A stretch of DNA of 21,384 bases from Bifidobacteriaceae bacterium (GTDB lineage Bacteria > Actinomycetota > Actinomycetes > Actinomycetales > WQXJ01). The notes under the pieces are model-generated. The model saw only the letters and a program-made list of their open reading frames with translations. It was not told the DNA's origin and made no database searches. Below are positions 21,212 to 21,384 of the stretch, piece by piece. The stretch lies in NCBI GenBank assembly GCA_031279575.1, contig JAITIG010000087.1, positions 1 through 21,384 of the forward strand, given 5' to 3'. The first letter of the stretch is position 1, and each line of letters starts with the position of its first letter. The translations under genes were made by a program, and so were the position numbers.

Positions 21212-21384
21212 AGCGCGGTCCTAACGCGCGAGGGCCCCCGCGGCCCCAAGGACTGAGCGGGGCTTCGGGGGCCCGACTGGTCAGATGGTCGTCACGATCA
21301 TGACGCAGCCCCACACCACCACGCCACCCCCAACGCCGCCAAAACCACTGACGCCAAACCCGTCAAACAAAACGACCGTGGACA
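21212..21384. other. Transposon right-end leader
   Basis: A noncoding 173-bp stretch upstream of the DUF6431 gene, ending in the right inverted repeat. It includes the near-palindrome cgtcacgatcatgacg at about 21291-21306. The operon promoter must lie here or within the inverted repeat, but no clear hexamer pair was found. Confidence 0.4.
21334..21384 (-). repeat. Right terminal inverted repeat of the transposon
   Basis: Read from 21384 inwards it begins TGTCCACGGTCGTTTTGTTT and matches the left end at 35 of 51 positions without gaps. The two internal units start at positions 9 and 33 (GTCGTTTTGTTTGACG, GTCAGTGGTTTTGGCG), the same 24-bp spacing as on the left. The repeat ends on the last base of the window. 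Confidence 0.72.

Larger units (their letters stand above)
18053..21384 (-). mobile_element. Three-gene Mu/Tn7-like DDE transposon with DUF6431 protein
   Basis: The unit spans matching inverted ends (TGTCC at 18053, GGACA at 21384), about 3.3 kb. It contains, all on the minus strand: a DUF6431-type HTH/zinc protein, a DDE transposase and an ExeA/TnsC-like ATPase. The last two overlap by 4 nt, and a strong hairpin lies after the ATPase. The arrangement transposase plus AAA ATPase resembles MuA/MuB, TnsB/TnsC and TniA/TniB. No TnsA, TniQ/TnsD, resolvase or cargo gene is seen. The target duplication cannot be tested because the right flank lies outside the window. Confidence 0.85.

Noticed and set aside
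19679..21256. Long plus-strand frames opposite the transposase and DUF6431 genes
   Set aside because: They lack recognisable domains and lie antisense to genes with catalytic and zinc/HTH motifs.

Overview
The window is very GC-rich, uses many GTG and TTG starts, and carries MurT/GatD, an actinobacterial-type topoisomerase I with a Lys/Ala-rich tail, and DUF6431 and ExeA-type transposon genes. This points to an actinomycete. The neighbourhoods topA-tmk-holB-peptidase and dnaB-murT-gatD resemble those I recall from Bifidobacteriaceae and related groups, but the taxon cannot be fixed from the sequence alone. No rRNA, tRNA or CRISPR array was seen.

Layout, left to right. (1) 1-614, minus: the Pro/Gln/Gly-rich N-terminal part of a protein cut by the window edge. 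(2) 847-8881, plus: a YdfG-like dehydrogenase, DNA topoisomerase I (topA), a TrmL-type tRNA methyltransferase, dTMP kinase (tmk) overlapping by 4 nt with the DNA polymerase III delta-prime subunit (holB), then a lipoprotein of the tripeptidyl-aminopeptidase alpha/beta-hydrolase family. (3) 9005-10924: a SipW-like signal peptidase homologue in which both catalytic positions appear replaced, followed by a tail of about 460 disordered residues. (4) 10925-11454: a regulatory region with TCCACA (DnaA-box-like) motifs, a promoter and a perfect 16-bp palindrome in front of dnaB (11455-12819). (5) A minus-strand esterase (12876-13694). (6) murT-gatD (13977-16065), the lipid II amidation enzyme pair. 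(7) A minus-strand, membrane-anchored, seven-bladed beta-propeller protein (16142-17752). (8) 18053-21384: a three-gene DDE transposon (DUF6431 protein, Mu/Tn7-like transposase, ExeA/TnsC-like ATPase) bounded by matching imperfect inverted repeats. Its right end coincides with the last base of the window.

How the genes work together. TopA, Tmk, HolB and DnaB serve DNA topology, dTTP supply, clamp loading and fork unwinding. MurT and GatD together form one enzyme that amidates lipid II. The transposon genes are arranged as one overlapping operon.

The most distinctive property of the host DNA is repeated small tandem duplication at gene ends and junctions: the topA stop, the region before tmk, the HolB tail, the dnaB/esterase convergence, the esterase start, the murT/gatD junction and the signal-peptidase tail. 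Repeats inside genes have lengths divisible by three. At the murT/gatD junction the duplication appears to have kept a chain of ATGA stop-start overlaps.
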